Below, piece after piece: positions 40,210-49,883 of a stretch of DNA of 64,000 nt. Within the stretch, counting starts at the first letter, position 1; each line of letters begins with the position of its first letter. The translations under genes and the position numbers were made by a program. The stretch comes from Nibrella saemangeumensis. Its GTDB lineage: Bacteria; Bacteroidota; Bacteroidia; Cytophagales; Spirosomataceae. Location of the stretch: positions 1-64,000 of the forward strand of contig NZ_BAABHD010000030.1 in assembly GCF_039541915.1 (NCBI RefSeq), written 5' to 3'. The notes under the pieces were generated by a model, which had not been told where the DNA came from, did no database searches, and saw only the letters and a program-made list of their open reading frames with translations.

Positions 40210-43032
40210 TTGAACCATAGGCCCTGGAGCGGCCGAAAGGTAGCCGTTGCCCTGTGCAAGGGCATTGCAGTGGTATTTTTTACAATATGGACGAACATCG
40301 GTTCCTATGGTCAGATAAAGCTGGACGCAAAAAGTAATTGGCAGCAGGAACTACAATCCCGTTACAAAACCCTCCGCCAGCAGACCCTGCGGCAAGCCAG
40401 GAAGCAGGGCTGGCCCCTCCGCAAAAAGTATTCCAGCAACCGCTGGATAACGCTGCAGGAAATTGATTCACTGGGGCAGCCGATTTATTATTCCCTGCAC
40501 AATACCGAAGCAGCCGCCGGTACACGCACCCAAAGCCTCTATACCAAAGGGCCACTAGGCCTGGTGGTCAACGGCAGCAGTACCGATGTAGCCGGTAAGT
40601 TAGCCATATGGGATGGTGGCAAACCACGGGCTGACCACCAGGAACTGACCGGCCGGATTCTGCCAATGAACAGCACCGGCGAGTTAAGTGATCATGCCAC
40701 CCATATGGCCGGTACACTGATCGCCAGAGGGATCAACCCGGCCGCCCGCGGTATGGCCTTCAACGCTCAACTCCTGGTCTGGGATTACACCAACGACCTG
40801 ACCGAAATCACCGCAGCCGCTCCGATTCTGCTCATCTCCAACCATGCCTACGGCCCCATTACCGGTTGGGTACTGAACGAACAACGTCCCGGCAGCAATC
40901 CGGACCTAAAGTGGGAATGGTGGGGTACCCCGGCTATCAGTGATACGGAAGATTACCTGTACGGTTTTTATTCCGGCCGCGCCCGCGACCTGGACCGGAT
41001 CGCCTTCAACAATCCGTATTACCTGATGGTCCGGTCGGCCGATAATAAGCATAGCGAAACCGGACCAACCGCCGGAACCCCCTATTACCTGAAAAACACC
41101 AGTCAGCAAAGCACCCTGCCCCGTAGCCGCAACGACGGCTACGATGTCATTCCCGGCGAAGCTACTGCCAAAAATGTGCTGACGGTCGGAGCCGCCGATG
41201 TTACACTAAATGCCCAGAACCAGCTTACCCGCCTGAAGGCATCAGCCTATAGTGGCTGGGGGCCTACCGACGACGGCCGCATCAAACCCGATCTGGTGGG
41301 TATCGGCACGCGAATACTCTCATCACTGGCCGAAAGTCCCACGAGTTACGGCACCTATACCGGCACCTCCATGGCCTCCGCCAATGTCTCCGGCTCATTG
41401 CTGCTGCTGCAGGAGTTGTATGCCCAACGCATGAAAGAACCCAATGGCATACCCCAGTTTATGCGCTCGGCAACACTGAAAGGCCTGGCCATTCATACCG
41501 CCGACCGTCCCGAACCAGCCAGGGGGCCTGACTATCAGCTAGGCTGGGGTGTGCTGAACACGGAGAAAGCCGCCCAGGTGATCGTGAACGAACCCAATAT
41601 TCACCGGCTCTATGAGCGCACGCTGCCGCAAAACCGCGCCGTTACAGAGCAGGTCGTTGCCAAAGGTGGCGAACCGCTGGTGATTACGCTGGTCTGGACC
41701 GACCCCGAAGCCCCGGCTACCCAGCTCAGCGCGGCCAACCTGAACAACCGCACCCCCAGGCTCATCAACGATCTGGACCTCCGCATCAGCGACGGTCGTA
41801 CCGTGTACCTGCCCTGGGTACTGGACCCCAGCCGACCCGGGCAGCCGGCGCAGCGGGGCGACAACATCCGCGACAATGTAGAGCAGGTATACATTGCCAA
41901 TCCGGTAGCCGACCAGACCTACACCCTCACCATTTCCCATAAAAATAACCTGACCTACGGCGCTCAGCCGTTTTCATTGCTCGTTAGCGGCCTGCGTCCG
42001 AGCCAGTGCCAGTTTACTGCGGCCATCACACCCGGCCGCGATACGCTCCTTTGCGCCGGAAGCACGCTGACGCTACGCGCCGGTACCAATGCCGGTTACC
42101 AGTACCAGTGGCTACGCAATGGGAATGTCCTGGCCAGTACCACCGGGGCTGCGCTGACGGTGAGCGAATCAGGTAATTACGTAGTCCGGATTACCGACCG
42201 CAACGGCTGCACCGGCACCTCGGAGCCGGTAAGCGTCCGGATTACCACGCCGACGGTCACACTCTCCCCCGCCCAGGAGCAATGGCTTTGCCCAAATGCG
42301 TCAGTTACCCTAACGGCTATTACCGAGCAAGGTATAGCTGCCGTTCCGTTCGAATGGCTGCGTAACGGCCAGCCCATTGCGGGGGCGCAATCCGGTACGC
42401 TGGAGGCAAAAGAACCCGGAACGTACCAGGTACGGATCAAACAGCAGGGTTGTCAGGTCACATCGGCCGGCGTAGTGATCCGGGCCTCCACAGTTAACAC
42501 GATTTCCCTCCTGCCGGCCGACGAGGAGTTGCTGCTTCCCCAGGGTGCCTCGGTTCGGTTGCAGGCACCCAGCGCACCTGATTTTCGCTACCAGTGGTTC
42601 CGCAATGAAACCCCGCTGACCGGTGCCACCGGCCATCAACTGCTGGTAAATCAATCGGGGACTTACCAGGTGCAGATCAACCAGCAGAACTGCACGGGCC
42701 GTTCGGCGGTGAAACGGGTGCGGGTAGCGGGCGACAATAGCCTGCCGACCGGCCCCATTCTCAGCACCGCCCCCCATGACAGTAGCCTCACTGTATACCC
42801 TGTGCCGGCGGCCTCCACCCTATCCATTCGCTACGCCCATCCGAAAGCCACGGAGGTAAGCATAAGCGTATACGACGTACAGGGGCGGCTCAACCGGCAG
42901 GCCATTCCTCTGATGCGGCAGGGCGACTATTTCCTGCTGGAGATGAACGTCAGTAACCTGGCTCCCGGTGGGTACTGGATTCGCGTGACGGATGGTGACC
43001 GGCGCAGGGAGCATCGATTTATCAAAAAGTGA
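40210..43032 (+). CDS. S8 serine protease with Ig-like repeats and T9SS tail
   Basis: This 940-residue paralogue of the protease upstream starts 29 bp after it. The triad is D135 (LAIWDGGK), H162 (DHATHMAG) and S387 (TGTSMASAN). Three or four Ig-like repeats (YQWLRNGNVLASTTG and similar) lead to a C-terminal sorting domain (VYPVPAASTLSIRY ... EHRFIKK). It lacks the GEVED domain of its neighbour. The only plausible start is a TTG at 40210 (MNHRPWSGRKVAVALC), which precedes a signal peptide; no ATG fits. The two probably arose by duplication. Confidence 0.93.
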   Translation: MNHRPWSGRKVAVALCKGIAVVFFTIWTNIGSYGQIKLDAKSNWQQELQSRYKTLRQQTLRQARKQGWPLRKKYSSNRWITLQEIDSLGQPIYYSLHNTEAAAGTRTQSLYTKGPLGLVVNGSSTDVAGKLAIWDGGKPRADHQELTGRILPMNSTGELSDHATHMAGTLIARGINPAARGMAFNAQLLVWDYTNDLTEITAAAPILLISNHAYGPITGWVLNEQRPGSNPDLKWEWWGTPAISDTEDYLYGFYSGRARDLDRIAFNNPYYLMVRSADNKHSETGPTAGTPYYLKNTSQQSTLPRSRNDGYDVIPGEATAKNVLTVGAADVTLNAQNQLTRLKASAYSGWGPTDDGRIKPDLVGIGTRILSSLAESPTSYGTYTGTSMASANVSGSLLLLQELYAQRMKEPNGIPQFMRSATLKGLAIHTADRPEPARGPDYQLGWGVLNTEKAAQVIVNEPNIHRLYERTLPQNRAVTEQVVAKGGEPLVITLVWTDPEAPATQLSAANLNNRTPRLINDLDLRISDGRTVYLPWVLDPSRPGQPAQRGDNIRDNVEQVYIANPVADQTYTLTISHKNNLTYGAQPFSLLVSGLRPSQCQFTAAITPGRDTLLCAGSTLTLRAGTNAGYQYQWLRNGNVLASTTGAALTVSESGNYVVRITDRNGCTGTSEPVSVRITTPTVTLSPAQEQWLCPNASVTLTAITEQGIAAVPFEWLRNGQPIAGAQSGTLEAKEPGTYQVRIKQQGCQVTSAGVVIRASTVNTISLLPADEELLLPQGASVRLQAPSAPDFRYQWFRNETPLTGATGHQLLVNQSGTYQVQINQQNCTGRSAVKRVRVAGDNSLPTGPILSTAPHDSSLTVYPVPAASTLSIRYAHPKATEVSISVYDVQGRLNRQAIPLMRQGDYFLLEMNVSNLAPGGYWIRVTDGDRRREHRFIKK

Positions 43033-43150
43033 TGAACGAGGCCTAAATCGACTGAATGTCAGTAACCTCCCTGACATTACTCATTCTCTAAGTAGCACGC
43101 TGCCCCTACTTTTGGCCTGTCACTCTTGTCCTTCTTTTCTTCCTGTCGCC

Positions 43151-45439
43151 ATGGGTCATCGTCTGCTTTTTCGGTTGTTGAGTGTCTGCCTTTTTATTGT
43201 CATCAGTAACCGGACCGTTTATGCGCAGGAACTATGGGCGTTCAATGTAGTCATTGCGGTGGAGAGGCAAACAGCTGATTATTTCCAGCACACGTCTAGC
43301 AAAGACATCGCGACGATTGCCCGGAATCAGCTAGCGACTGTAACTGCCAATTTTAACAGTTCCCGGGATTTTAAGGGCCGGTTTGATTTTCGAGCCGACT
43401 CGGTTTACGTCTTCGACGGAGATGCCGGGCCGGAAATTTCCAGGCCCCACCCTGGGTACACCTATAAGCTGGTGATCAACGGATTCTCCCCCGTTACAAG
43501 CGGTGGCGGATGGTACGGGGGCAACACGACCATATACCACAACTGGCCATGGCATTTGTATGGCGGTCCGTTCGGTAAATGGGCTACTGACGGTGTTACG
43601 CATGAATTCGGTCACGCCAGGGGAGCTGTTGATATATACGCCATGCGGGTAGAAAGCCGGAACAACCCGATAAATCAGCAATCGTTTGAGGCTATCAGTT
43701 CCATCATGAATTCCACATACGACAACATCGTATGGGACGAACATACCGTTAATCTGCTCAACACCACAGGCGGTAAGCCAATAGTAGGTGAAGCTTACAT
43801 AACAAAGGCATTTCCGGCTAAAATTCAACTTAAAGCTGTAAACGCTCAGGGTAAACCGATGGATAATGCCACCATTGAGATCTACCCTATCGACTGGTAC
43901 TCCAATAAAGTTACACCCACGCCTGTTCTTCAGAGACAGACTGATGGACGGGGCATCTTCGAGTTTGCGACCAATCCTTTCCAGCCATCCACGCAGGGTT
44001 ACCCCTGGCATATACGGTATGCCAACTTTCTGGTGAAAGCTGTGTATAATAACGTAGCTGCCTATACCTGGATGCCGCTGTACAATGTGCAGAACGTTTA
44101 TTTCAGAGAAGGCCCTGCTTCTGTTTACACGGCTGAGATTCAGTTTCCGGACGCTCTGCCAACGTTTCAGCTAACCAGTATCAACGACACGGTGTTTTGC
44201 CCCGGCAGCCAACTGAAGGTATCGTTTACGTCTTCGCTCGACTTCCAGCAAGATAATACCTTCACCTTGGCGATTTACGACCAAAATAATAACTCGTATG
44301 TGTCAAGCATTATCAAAGGCAATAACATCTCTGCCATAAGCGGGAAGATTCAGCAGATAGAAGGAGGGCGGTCTCGGGTAAAAGTCACCAGTACGAATCC
44401 GAAAGCGCAGAGTGATGCGTACTGGATCAGGATAAAACCGGCTCCGTCGCCTGCTGTGCAGCACATAACGCTCTGTCAGAACGCAACCGCGCCAATGCTA
44501 CCGGTAACGGGGCAAAACCTGCTTTGGTACACCAGTACGGCCGACACTACCGGATCTCCGGTTGCGCCGGTGCCCAACACCAGCCAGCTTGGTTCAACCA
44601 CTTACTATGTCACTCAAACCCTGGATGGCTGCGAAAGTTCGCGAGCGCCGTTACAGGTTACCATCAGCCCGGTACCCGACGCGCCGGGCGTTACCGCAAA
44701 AGACATCTGTCAGTTTTCGCCACCCGAAGTCCTGACGGCGACCGGTACAGGTTTAATCTGGTACAATGCAGATGGCAGTCGACTGAATGCCGCTCCCATC
44801 ATTAATACTGATAAAGCAGCAACCTACATGTATCAGGTGACACAGACAATCGCCGGATGCGAAGGTCCTAAAGCTACCCTGCCGGTCAACGTGCGTGGGC
44901 GGGCCGTGGCTACGCTGACGGGCAGCCAGACCCTGACGGTGGGTCAATCGGCCACGGTATCCGTTGCGTTAGGGGGCGAGGGACCGTGGACCTTCTCATA
45001 CCGCGATAGCACGGCTGCCGGAGCCGGTACGGTGCAGACGATCCAGACGGCAGCCAGTTCGTACACGATGGCAATATCGCTCACAAAGACTACATCCTAT
45101 TACCTGACAAACGTCAGCAATGTGTGCGGCACGGGGATCATTACCGGCGGTACGGTAGTAGTGACGGTAAACCCGCTCTTAGGCCTTGAGCTGTTGGTGG
45201 ATGCTATCGACGTTTTCCCCGTTCCCACGACCGGTACGTTAACGATTTGCATCAACGGCTTATCGCCGGCGAATCCCGCTTCGCTGGAATTGACAAACCT
45301 CGCCGGTCAGGCCCTGCTCCGGCAGGAAACGGGTGCCCAAACCACCACATTGCCGCTCGATGCACTCCCCGCCGGGACGTATATTCTCCAAATCAGCGTT
45401 GGCAATCAGAAAATCTCGAAACGAATTATGAAGCTGTGA
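43151..45439 (+). CDS. Secreted zinc metalloprotease-like protein with T9SS tail
   Basis: I chose the ATG at 43151 (MGHRLLFRLLSVCLF) because it starts a signal peptide; the frame upstream overlaps the previous gene. The 762-residue protein has a zinc motif HEFGHARGAVD (H151, E152, H155, D161). The catalytic domain fills about residues 25-210. Ig-like domains (LLWYTSTADTTGS) and a sorting domain (VFPVPTTGTLTICING ... KRIMKL) follow. The third zinc ligand is probably D161, as in other HExxHxxGxxD proteases. I do not assign a MEROPS family. Confidence 0.82.
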   Translation: MGHRLLFRLLSVCLFIVISNRTVYAQELWAFNVVIAVERQTADYFQHTSSKDIATIARNQLATVTANFNSSRDFKGRFDFRADSVYVFDGDAGPEISRPHPGYTYKLVINGFSPVTSGGGWYGGNTTIYHNWPWHLYGGPFGKWATDGVTHEFGHARGAVDIYAMRVESRNNPINQQSFEAISSIMNSTYDNIVWDEHTVNLLNTTGGKPIVGEAYITKAFPAKIQLKAVNAQGKPMDNATIEIYPIDWYSNKVTPTPVLQRQTDGRGIFEFATNPFQPSTQGYPWHIRYANFLVKAVYNNVAAYTWMPLYNVQNVYFREGPASVYTAEIQFPDALPTFQLTSINDTVFCPGSQLKVSFTSSLDFQQDNTFTLAIYDQNNNSYVSSIIKGNNISAISGKIQQIEGGRSRVKVTSTNPKAQSDAYWIRIKPAPSPAVQHITLCQNATAPMLPVTGQNLLWYTSTADTTGSPVAPVPNTSQLGSTTYYVTQTLDGCESSRAPLQVTISPVPDAPGVTAKDICQFSPPEVLTATGTGLIWYNADGSRLNAAPIINTDKAATYMYQVTQTIAGCEGPKATLPVNVRGRAVATLTGSQTLTVGQSATVSVALGGEGPWTFSYRDSTAAGAGTVQTIQTAASSYTMAISLTKTTSYYLTNVSNVCGTGIITGGTVVVTVNPLLGLELLVDAIDVFPVPTTGTLTICINGLSPANPASLELTNLAGQALLRQETGAQTTTLPLDALPAGTYILQISVGNQKISKRIMKL

Positions 45440-45518
45440 GTATTTCGCTTCTGAAATAGCTGAAATTTCAGTAGTTTACCCCTCAGTTTACTTCCTATCC
45501 TGATAACCCTTACCTGCT

Positions 45519-46736
45519 ATGCTCAGTAGACGAAAGCTCCTTGGGCGTCTATCAGCTATGCCACTGCTTGGTGGCCTGTTTGGTAGCGTAACTCCGTTTG
45601 ACTCCGCGTTGGCAGCGCCAGCGGCCGCCCGTAACCTATTCAAAGAACTCGGCCTCCGTACCTTTATCAATGCCGCCGGGACCTATACGGCAATGACGGG
45701 CTCGCTCATGCACGACGAAGTCATGGACGCCATTCAGGCAGCCTCCAAAGAGTTTGTCATGCTGGATGATGTGCAGACGAAAGTTGGCGAAAAAATTGCG
45801 GCCCTGACGCACGCGGAATCGGCGGTGGTAACGGCCGGCTGCTTTTCGGCCATGACGCTGGGGCTGGCGGGGGTGCTGACCGGTATGGACCAGAAAAAAG
45901 TGGAGCAACTGCCGCATCTGGAAGGCACCGGCATGAAGTCGGAGGTGATTGCCCAGAAAGGCCACAACGTAGGCTACAACCACGCGCTGACCAATACCGG
46001 CTGCAAAATCGTGGAGGTTGAAACCATTGCCGATGTCGAGAAGGCCATTAACGAAAAAACGGCCCTGCTCTGGTTCCTGCATATCCAGTCCGACAAGGGC
46101 AAGATCATGCACGAAGACTGGGTGGCGCTGGGTAAAAAGCATAATATACCCACGATGATCGACATTGCAGCCGATGTGCCGCCGGTGGAAAACCTGTGGA
46201 AGTTCAACGACATGGGCTTTGATCTGGTCTGCGTCTCCGGCGGCAAAGCCATGCGGGGTCCGCAGAGCGCGGGCCTGCTAATGGGCAAAAAAGATTTGAT
46301 TGCCGCAGCCCGGCTCAGTATGCCCCCTCGTGGCTCGACCATCGGCCGGGGCATGAAGGTCAACAAGGAAGAGATTCTGGGGATGTACGTGGCGCTGGAG
46401 AAGTTCGTGAACCAGGACCACCAGAAAGAATGGAAAATGTGGGAAGACCGGGCCGCGCATATATCCGATACCATCACGAAGGTTAATGGGGTAACCGTCA
46501 CGACGGATGCTCCGCCCCTCGGCAACCATACCCCTACCCTGCGCATTTCGTGGGACCCGGCGAAAGTGTCGCTGACTACCAAAGTACTGCAGGAAAATCT
46601 GCGCAACGGCAACCCGTCCATCGAAGTGGTAAGCGCGCCCAACGGCATCAGTATAACGACCTGGATGCTGAAGCCGGGTCAGGAGAAGATTGTGGCCTCG
46701 CGGCTGAAAGAAGAGTTCACCAAAGCATCGGTCTGA
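45519..46736 (+). CDS. Exported PLP-dependent enzyme of the SelA/DgaE type
   Basis: The 405-residue protein has a Tat-like signal (MLSRRKLLGRLSAMPLLGG, SRRKLL core) and then a fold-type I PLP domain: INAAGTYTAMTGS, a PLP-phosphate region (VVTAGCFSAMTLGL), DIAADVPP and the Schiff-base lysine K243 in VSGGKAMRGPQS. Cytoplasmic relatives are SelA-like ammonia lyases such as D-glucosaminate-6-phosphate dehydratase and the EF0838 type. A Tat signal fits export with PLP already bound. It starts the operon with an amidohydrolase, a dehydrogenase and RidA, so it likely forms an enamine or imine from a D-amino acid or amino sugar. The substrate is not proven. Confidence 0.85.
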   Translation: MLSRRKLLGRLSAMPLLGGLFGSVTPFDSALAAPAAARNLFKELGLRTFINAAGTYTAMTGSLMHDEVMDAIQAASKEFVMLDDVQTKVGEKIAALTHAESAVVTAGCFSAMTLGLAGVLTGMDQKKVEQLPHLEGTGMKSEVIAQKGHNVGYNHALTNTGCKIVEVETIADVEKAINEKTALLWFLHIQSDKGKIMHEDWVALGKKHNIPTMIDIAADVPPVENLWKFNDMGFDLVCVSGGKAMRGPQSAGLLMGKKDLIAAARLSMPPRGSTIGRGMKVNKEEILGMYVALEKFVNQDHQKEWKMWEDRAAHISDTITKVNGVTVTTDAPPLGNHTPTLRISWDPAKVSLTTKVLQENLRNGNPSIEVVSAPNGISITTWMLKPGQEKIVASRLKEEFTKASV

Positions 46737-46761
46737 TCGATTCGTTCTATTCCTAAACACC

Positions 46762-48012
46762 ATGCGAAAGCTTTATTTCCTACTGTCTGTTCTTTTCCTT
46801 TTCTGGGACACGGCCCTGGCCCAGACGCCTTACAGCATTGTCATCAAAGGCGGGCATCTGATCGACCCTAAGAACAATGTCAATGAGGTGATGGATGTCG
46901 CCATTACGGACGGCCGTATTGTCCAGATCGCCAAAAACATTGATGCCTCCGGCGCGAAGCAGGTTGTGGCGGCCAAAGGCCTGTATGTAACGCCGGGCCT
47001 GATTGATATTCACGGACACGTTTTTTCCGGTACCGAAGCCAACAGCTACCTGAGTAACGGGCTGTCGGCCATTATGCCGGATGGCTTTACCTTCCGGGTA
47101 GGTGTTACCACTATCGTGGATGCGGGCGGGGCCGGCTGGAAATCGTTTCCGGCTTTTAAGAAGAACATCATCTTCAACTCGAAAACGCGGGTGCTATCGT
47201 TCATTAACATCGTCGGCGAAGGCATGCGCGGGGGCGTCTGGGAGCAGGATACCACCGATATGGACCCACGCATGGCCGCAGCGGTGGCCCTCAGCAACCC
47301 CAACGATATCGTCGGCTTTAAGCTCGCGCACTTTCAGGGGCAGAACTGGGCACCTGTGCAACGCGTGGTAGAAGCCGGTAAACTCGCCAGCCTGCCTGTG
47401 ATCATCGATTTTGGCGGTAGTACCCCCCCGCTACCGCTGGAAGACCTGTTCCTGAAGTACCTGCGGCCGGGCGATATTTTTACCCATACCTATACCCTGC
47501 TGGAGAATAATGTACGGGAGACGATTGTCGACGAAGAGAGCGGGCAGGTACGGCCGTTTGTCTGGGAAGCCCGCAAGAAGGGCATCGTGTTCGACGTGGG
47601 CTACGGGGGCGCCAGCTTCAATTACTCGCAAGCCATACCAGCCATGAAGAGCGGCTTTCACCCGACCACCATCAGCACCGACCTGCACACGGGCAGCATG
47701 AACGGCTCCATGAAAGATATGCTGAGCGTTATGTCCAAATTCCTGGGCATGGGCATGGATGTACCCAGCGTGATCCGGGCCAGTACGTGGACGCCCGCGC
47801 AGGTGATTCATCGCGAAAACCTGGGCCATCTGTCTGTGGGCGCCATCGCCGATGTGGCGATCTTGAACCTTCGGGATGGCAAGTTCGGGTTCTACGACAA
47901 GACTGGCTACAAAGTGGAGGGCAAAAAGAAGTTCGAGTGCGAGATGACCATCAAGGGCGGTAAAATCGTGTACGACCTCAACGGCATTGCCAACCCGATT
48001 GTGCTGCGGTGA
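46762..48012 (+). CDS. Exported amidohydrolase (deacetylase/D-aminoacylase-like)
   Basis: The 416-residue protein has a Sec signal (to about TALAQ) and amidohydrolase motifs: PGLIDIHGHVF with H84 and H86, VGFKLAHFQ with a candidate carboxylated lysine, and STDLHTGS with D307. These bind one or two metal ions. In Enterococcus and others a cytoplasmic amidohydrolase (EF0837 type) is encoded next to a SelA-like PLP enzyme; here the pair is repeated but with export signals. It would remove an acyl or amide group from the substrate before the PLP step. It lies 25 bp after the PLP gene. Confidence 0.9.
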   Translation: MRKLYFLLSVLFLFWDTALAQTPYSIVIKGGHLIDPKNNVNEVMDVAITDGRIVQIAKNIDASGAKQVVAAKGLYVTPGLIDIHGHVFSGTEANSYLSNGLSAIMPDGFTFRVGVTTIVDAGGAGWKSFPAFKKNIIFNSKTRVLSFINIVGEGMRGGVWEQDTTDMDPRMAAAVALSNPNDIVGFKLAHFQGQNWAPVQRVVEAGKLASLPVIIDFGGSTPPLPLEDLFLKYLRPGDIFTHTYTLLENNVRETIVDEESGQVRPFVWEARKKGIVFDVGYGGASFNYSQAIPAMKSGFHPTTISTDLHTGSMNGSMKDMLSVMSKFLGMGMDVPSVIRASTWTPAQVIHRENLGHLSVGAIADVAILNLRDGKFGFYDKTGYKVEGKKKFECEMTIKGGKIVYDLNGIANPIVLR

Positions 48013-48123
48013 TTTGGTTGAGTGGTTGATTGGTTCAATGGTTAATTAGTTTGCTGGTTAATTAGCCATTTTGAACCCGTCCCCAATTAACCAATCTGCT
48101 AATGAACCAATTAACTAATCAAC
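48013..48123. repeat. Inverted short-word repeat (family B, full copy)
   Basis: The 5' arm (about 48013-48066) is made of TTGGTTGA, GTGGTTGATTGG, TCAATGGTTAAT and CTGGTTAATTAG words. The 3' arm (about 48083-48123) has CAATTAACCAATCTGC, AATGAACCAATTAAC and TAATCAAC, their complements. It separates the amidohydrolase and dehydrogenase genes. A partial copy lies at 19957-20010. Confidence 0.75.
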
Positions 48124-49875
48124 ATGCCACACCTTCGATACTTTCTACTACTTATAACGGCTTTTATCGGATTTACCCCACCCGACGATAAGAACAAGCT
48201 GCCGGTCACCACCACAGCCAACGGGGGACTGTTCCTGCCCGATGGCTTTGAAGCTGTGGTGGTAGTTGATAGCCTGGCCGGACGCGCCCGGCATATCGCC
48301 GTCAACACCAACGGCGACATCTACGTAAAGGCGCGGTTCGTACGCGACAAAGATGAATCGGTGATTGCCCTGCGGGACACCAACAAAGATGGCCGGGCCG
48401 ACATCATCAAACGCTTCGGCGGCCTAAACCGGGAAGGCTCCTACGGTACCGCCATGCGCATTCACAACGGCTTCCTGTATTTCAGCTCCGAACTCATCGT
48501 GTACCGCTATAAGCTGACACCCGGCAAACTTGTACCCGAAAGCCCGCTGGAGGTGGTACTCACCGACGATCACAAACACGGCATGCACGAGCATATTGCC
48601 AAGCCGCTTACGTTCGACAACCAGGGGAATATGTACGTCCCGTTTGGGGCAGGTTCCAACACCTGTCAGGAACGCAATCGTACGCCCAACTCAGCAGGTC
48701 AGTATCCATGCACCATGCTGAAGGATCATGGCGGCATCTGGCGGTTCGACGCCAACAAAACGGGCCAGACCCAGAAGGACGGCTACAAGTACGCAACCGG
48801 CCTCCGCAGTGTGGTGGCCCTGGACTGGAACCCGGTCGACAATAACCTGTATGCCCTGCAGCACGGCCGCGACGACCTGCTCATGTTGTGGGCGGGTACG
48901 TATTCGCCCTGGCAGAGCGCGGTACTGCCGTCTGAAGAGTTTTTCCGGGTGAAAGATGGCTTTGATGGCGGCTGGCCGTATACGTACTACGATCAGATCA
49001 AAGGGAAGAAAGTTATCAACCCGGAGTACGCCAATGATAGCCGGCTCAATCCGGAGGAGATGAATCTGGAAAAGCCCTTGATTGGTTTTCCAGGTCACTG
49101 GGCACCCAACGATCTGTTGTTCTATCAGGGCACCAACCTGACCAATGGCTTTCCCGCGCGGTACCAGAACGGGGCGTTTATTGCCTTCCACGGCTCTACC
49201 AACCGCGCTCCCTATCCGCAGTCCGGCTACATCATTGGCTTTGTTCCCTTGAAAGATGGCAAGCCCTCGGGCAGCTATGAGGTATTTGCGGATGGATTTG
49301 TGGGGAAAGATTTGATAGTCAACGTGAGCGATGCTGTGTACCGTCCAATGGGCATTGCCATGGGACCAGACGGCTCCTTATACATTGCGGAAACCGAAAA
49401 AGGTAAAATCTGGCGGATTACCTACAAAGGCAACAAAAAGAACTTTGGCCTCGCCCAACTGGCCCAGATGGAGAAGCGCAAAACGATGTCGCATATCCGC
49501 ACACCCGACCCGATTAAGGACAACCTGGACCGCGACAAGCCGGTGGCGGGTAGCAAAGTATATACCGTCTATTGCTCGCCCTGTCACCAGCGCAACGGCC
49601 TCGGCGACTCGCAGCGGTTCCCACCCCTGGCCGGTTCGGAGTGGGTGCTCGGCGACAAAAAGCGGCTGATCGAAGTGCTCCTGAAAGGGCTGGAAGGCCC
49701 TATTGAGGTAAAAGGACAGTCGTACAACAATGTAATGCCGCAGCACAGCTTCCTGAGCAACGAAGACATTGCGCAGGTGCTGACCCACATCCGGCAGAAC
49801 TTCGGCAACACGGCCGATGCCGTAAGCGCCGACGAAGTGAATGCAATCAGAAAAACAGTAGCCTTAAAAAAGTAA
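48124..49875 (+). CDS. Exported PQQ-type dehydrogenase fused to cytochrome c
   Basis: The 583-residue protein has an N-terminal export signal and a beta-propeller of the PQQ-dependent sugar dehydrogenase type (PDGFEAVVVVDSLAG; HKHGMHEHIAKPLTFDNQG; MGIAMGPDGSLYIAETEKG). A C-terminal cytochrome c has the heme motif CSPCH (484-488) and a likely axial methionine in NNVMPQHSF. It oxidises a sugar or hydroxyl compound in the periplasm and passes electrons through its heme to the respiratory chain. It follows the amidohydrolase after a repeat element and precedes ridA by 8 bp. Confidence 0.88.
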   Translation: MPHLRYFLLLITAFIGFTPPDDKNKLPVTTTANGGLFLPDGFEAVVVVDSLAGRARHIAVNTNGDIYVKARFVRDKDESVIALRDTNKDGRADIIKRFGGLNREGSYGTAMRIHNGFLYFSSELIVYRYKLTPGKLVPESPLEVVLTDDHKHGMHEHIAKPLTFDNQGNMYVPFGAGSNTCQERNRTPNSAGQYPCTMLKDHGGIWRFDANKTGQTQKDGYKYATGLRSVVALDWNPVDNNLYALQHGRDDLLMLWAGTYSPWQSAVLPSEEFFRVKDGFDGGWPYTYYDQIKGKKVINPEYANDSRLNPEEMNLEKPLIGFPGHWAPNDLLFYQGTNLTNGFPARYQNGAFIAFHGSTNRAPYPQSGYIIGFVPLKDGKPSGSYEVFADGFVGKDLIVNVSDAVYRPMGIAMGPDGSLYIAETEKGKIWRITYKGNKKNFGLAQLAQMEKRKTMSHIRTPDPIKDNLDRDKPVAGSKVYTVYCSPCHQRNGLGDSQRFPPLAGSEWVLGDKKRLIEVLLKGLEGPIEVKGQSYNNVMPQHSFLSNEDIAQVLTHIRQNFGNTADAVSADEVNAIRKTVALKK

Positions 49876-49883
49876 CCCCTCTC

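Noticed and set aside
45460..45471. Palindrome CTGAAATTTCAG similar to the core of the one at 1058-1079
   Set aside because: Twelve bases with simple composition can recur by chance, and the contexts are unrelated.
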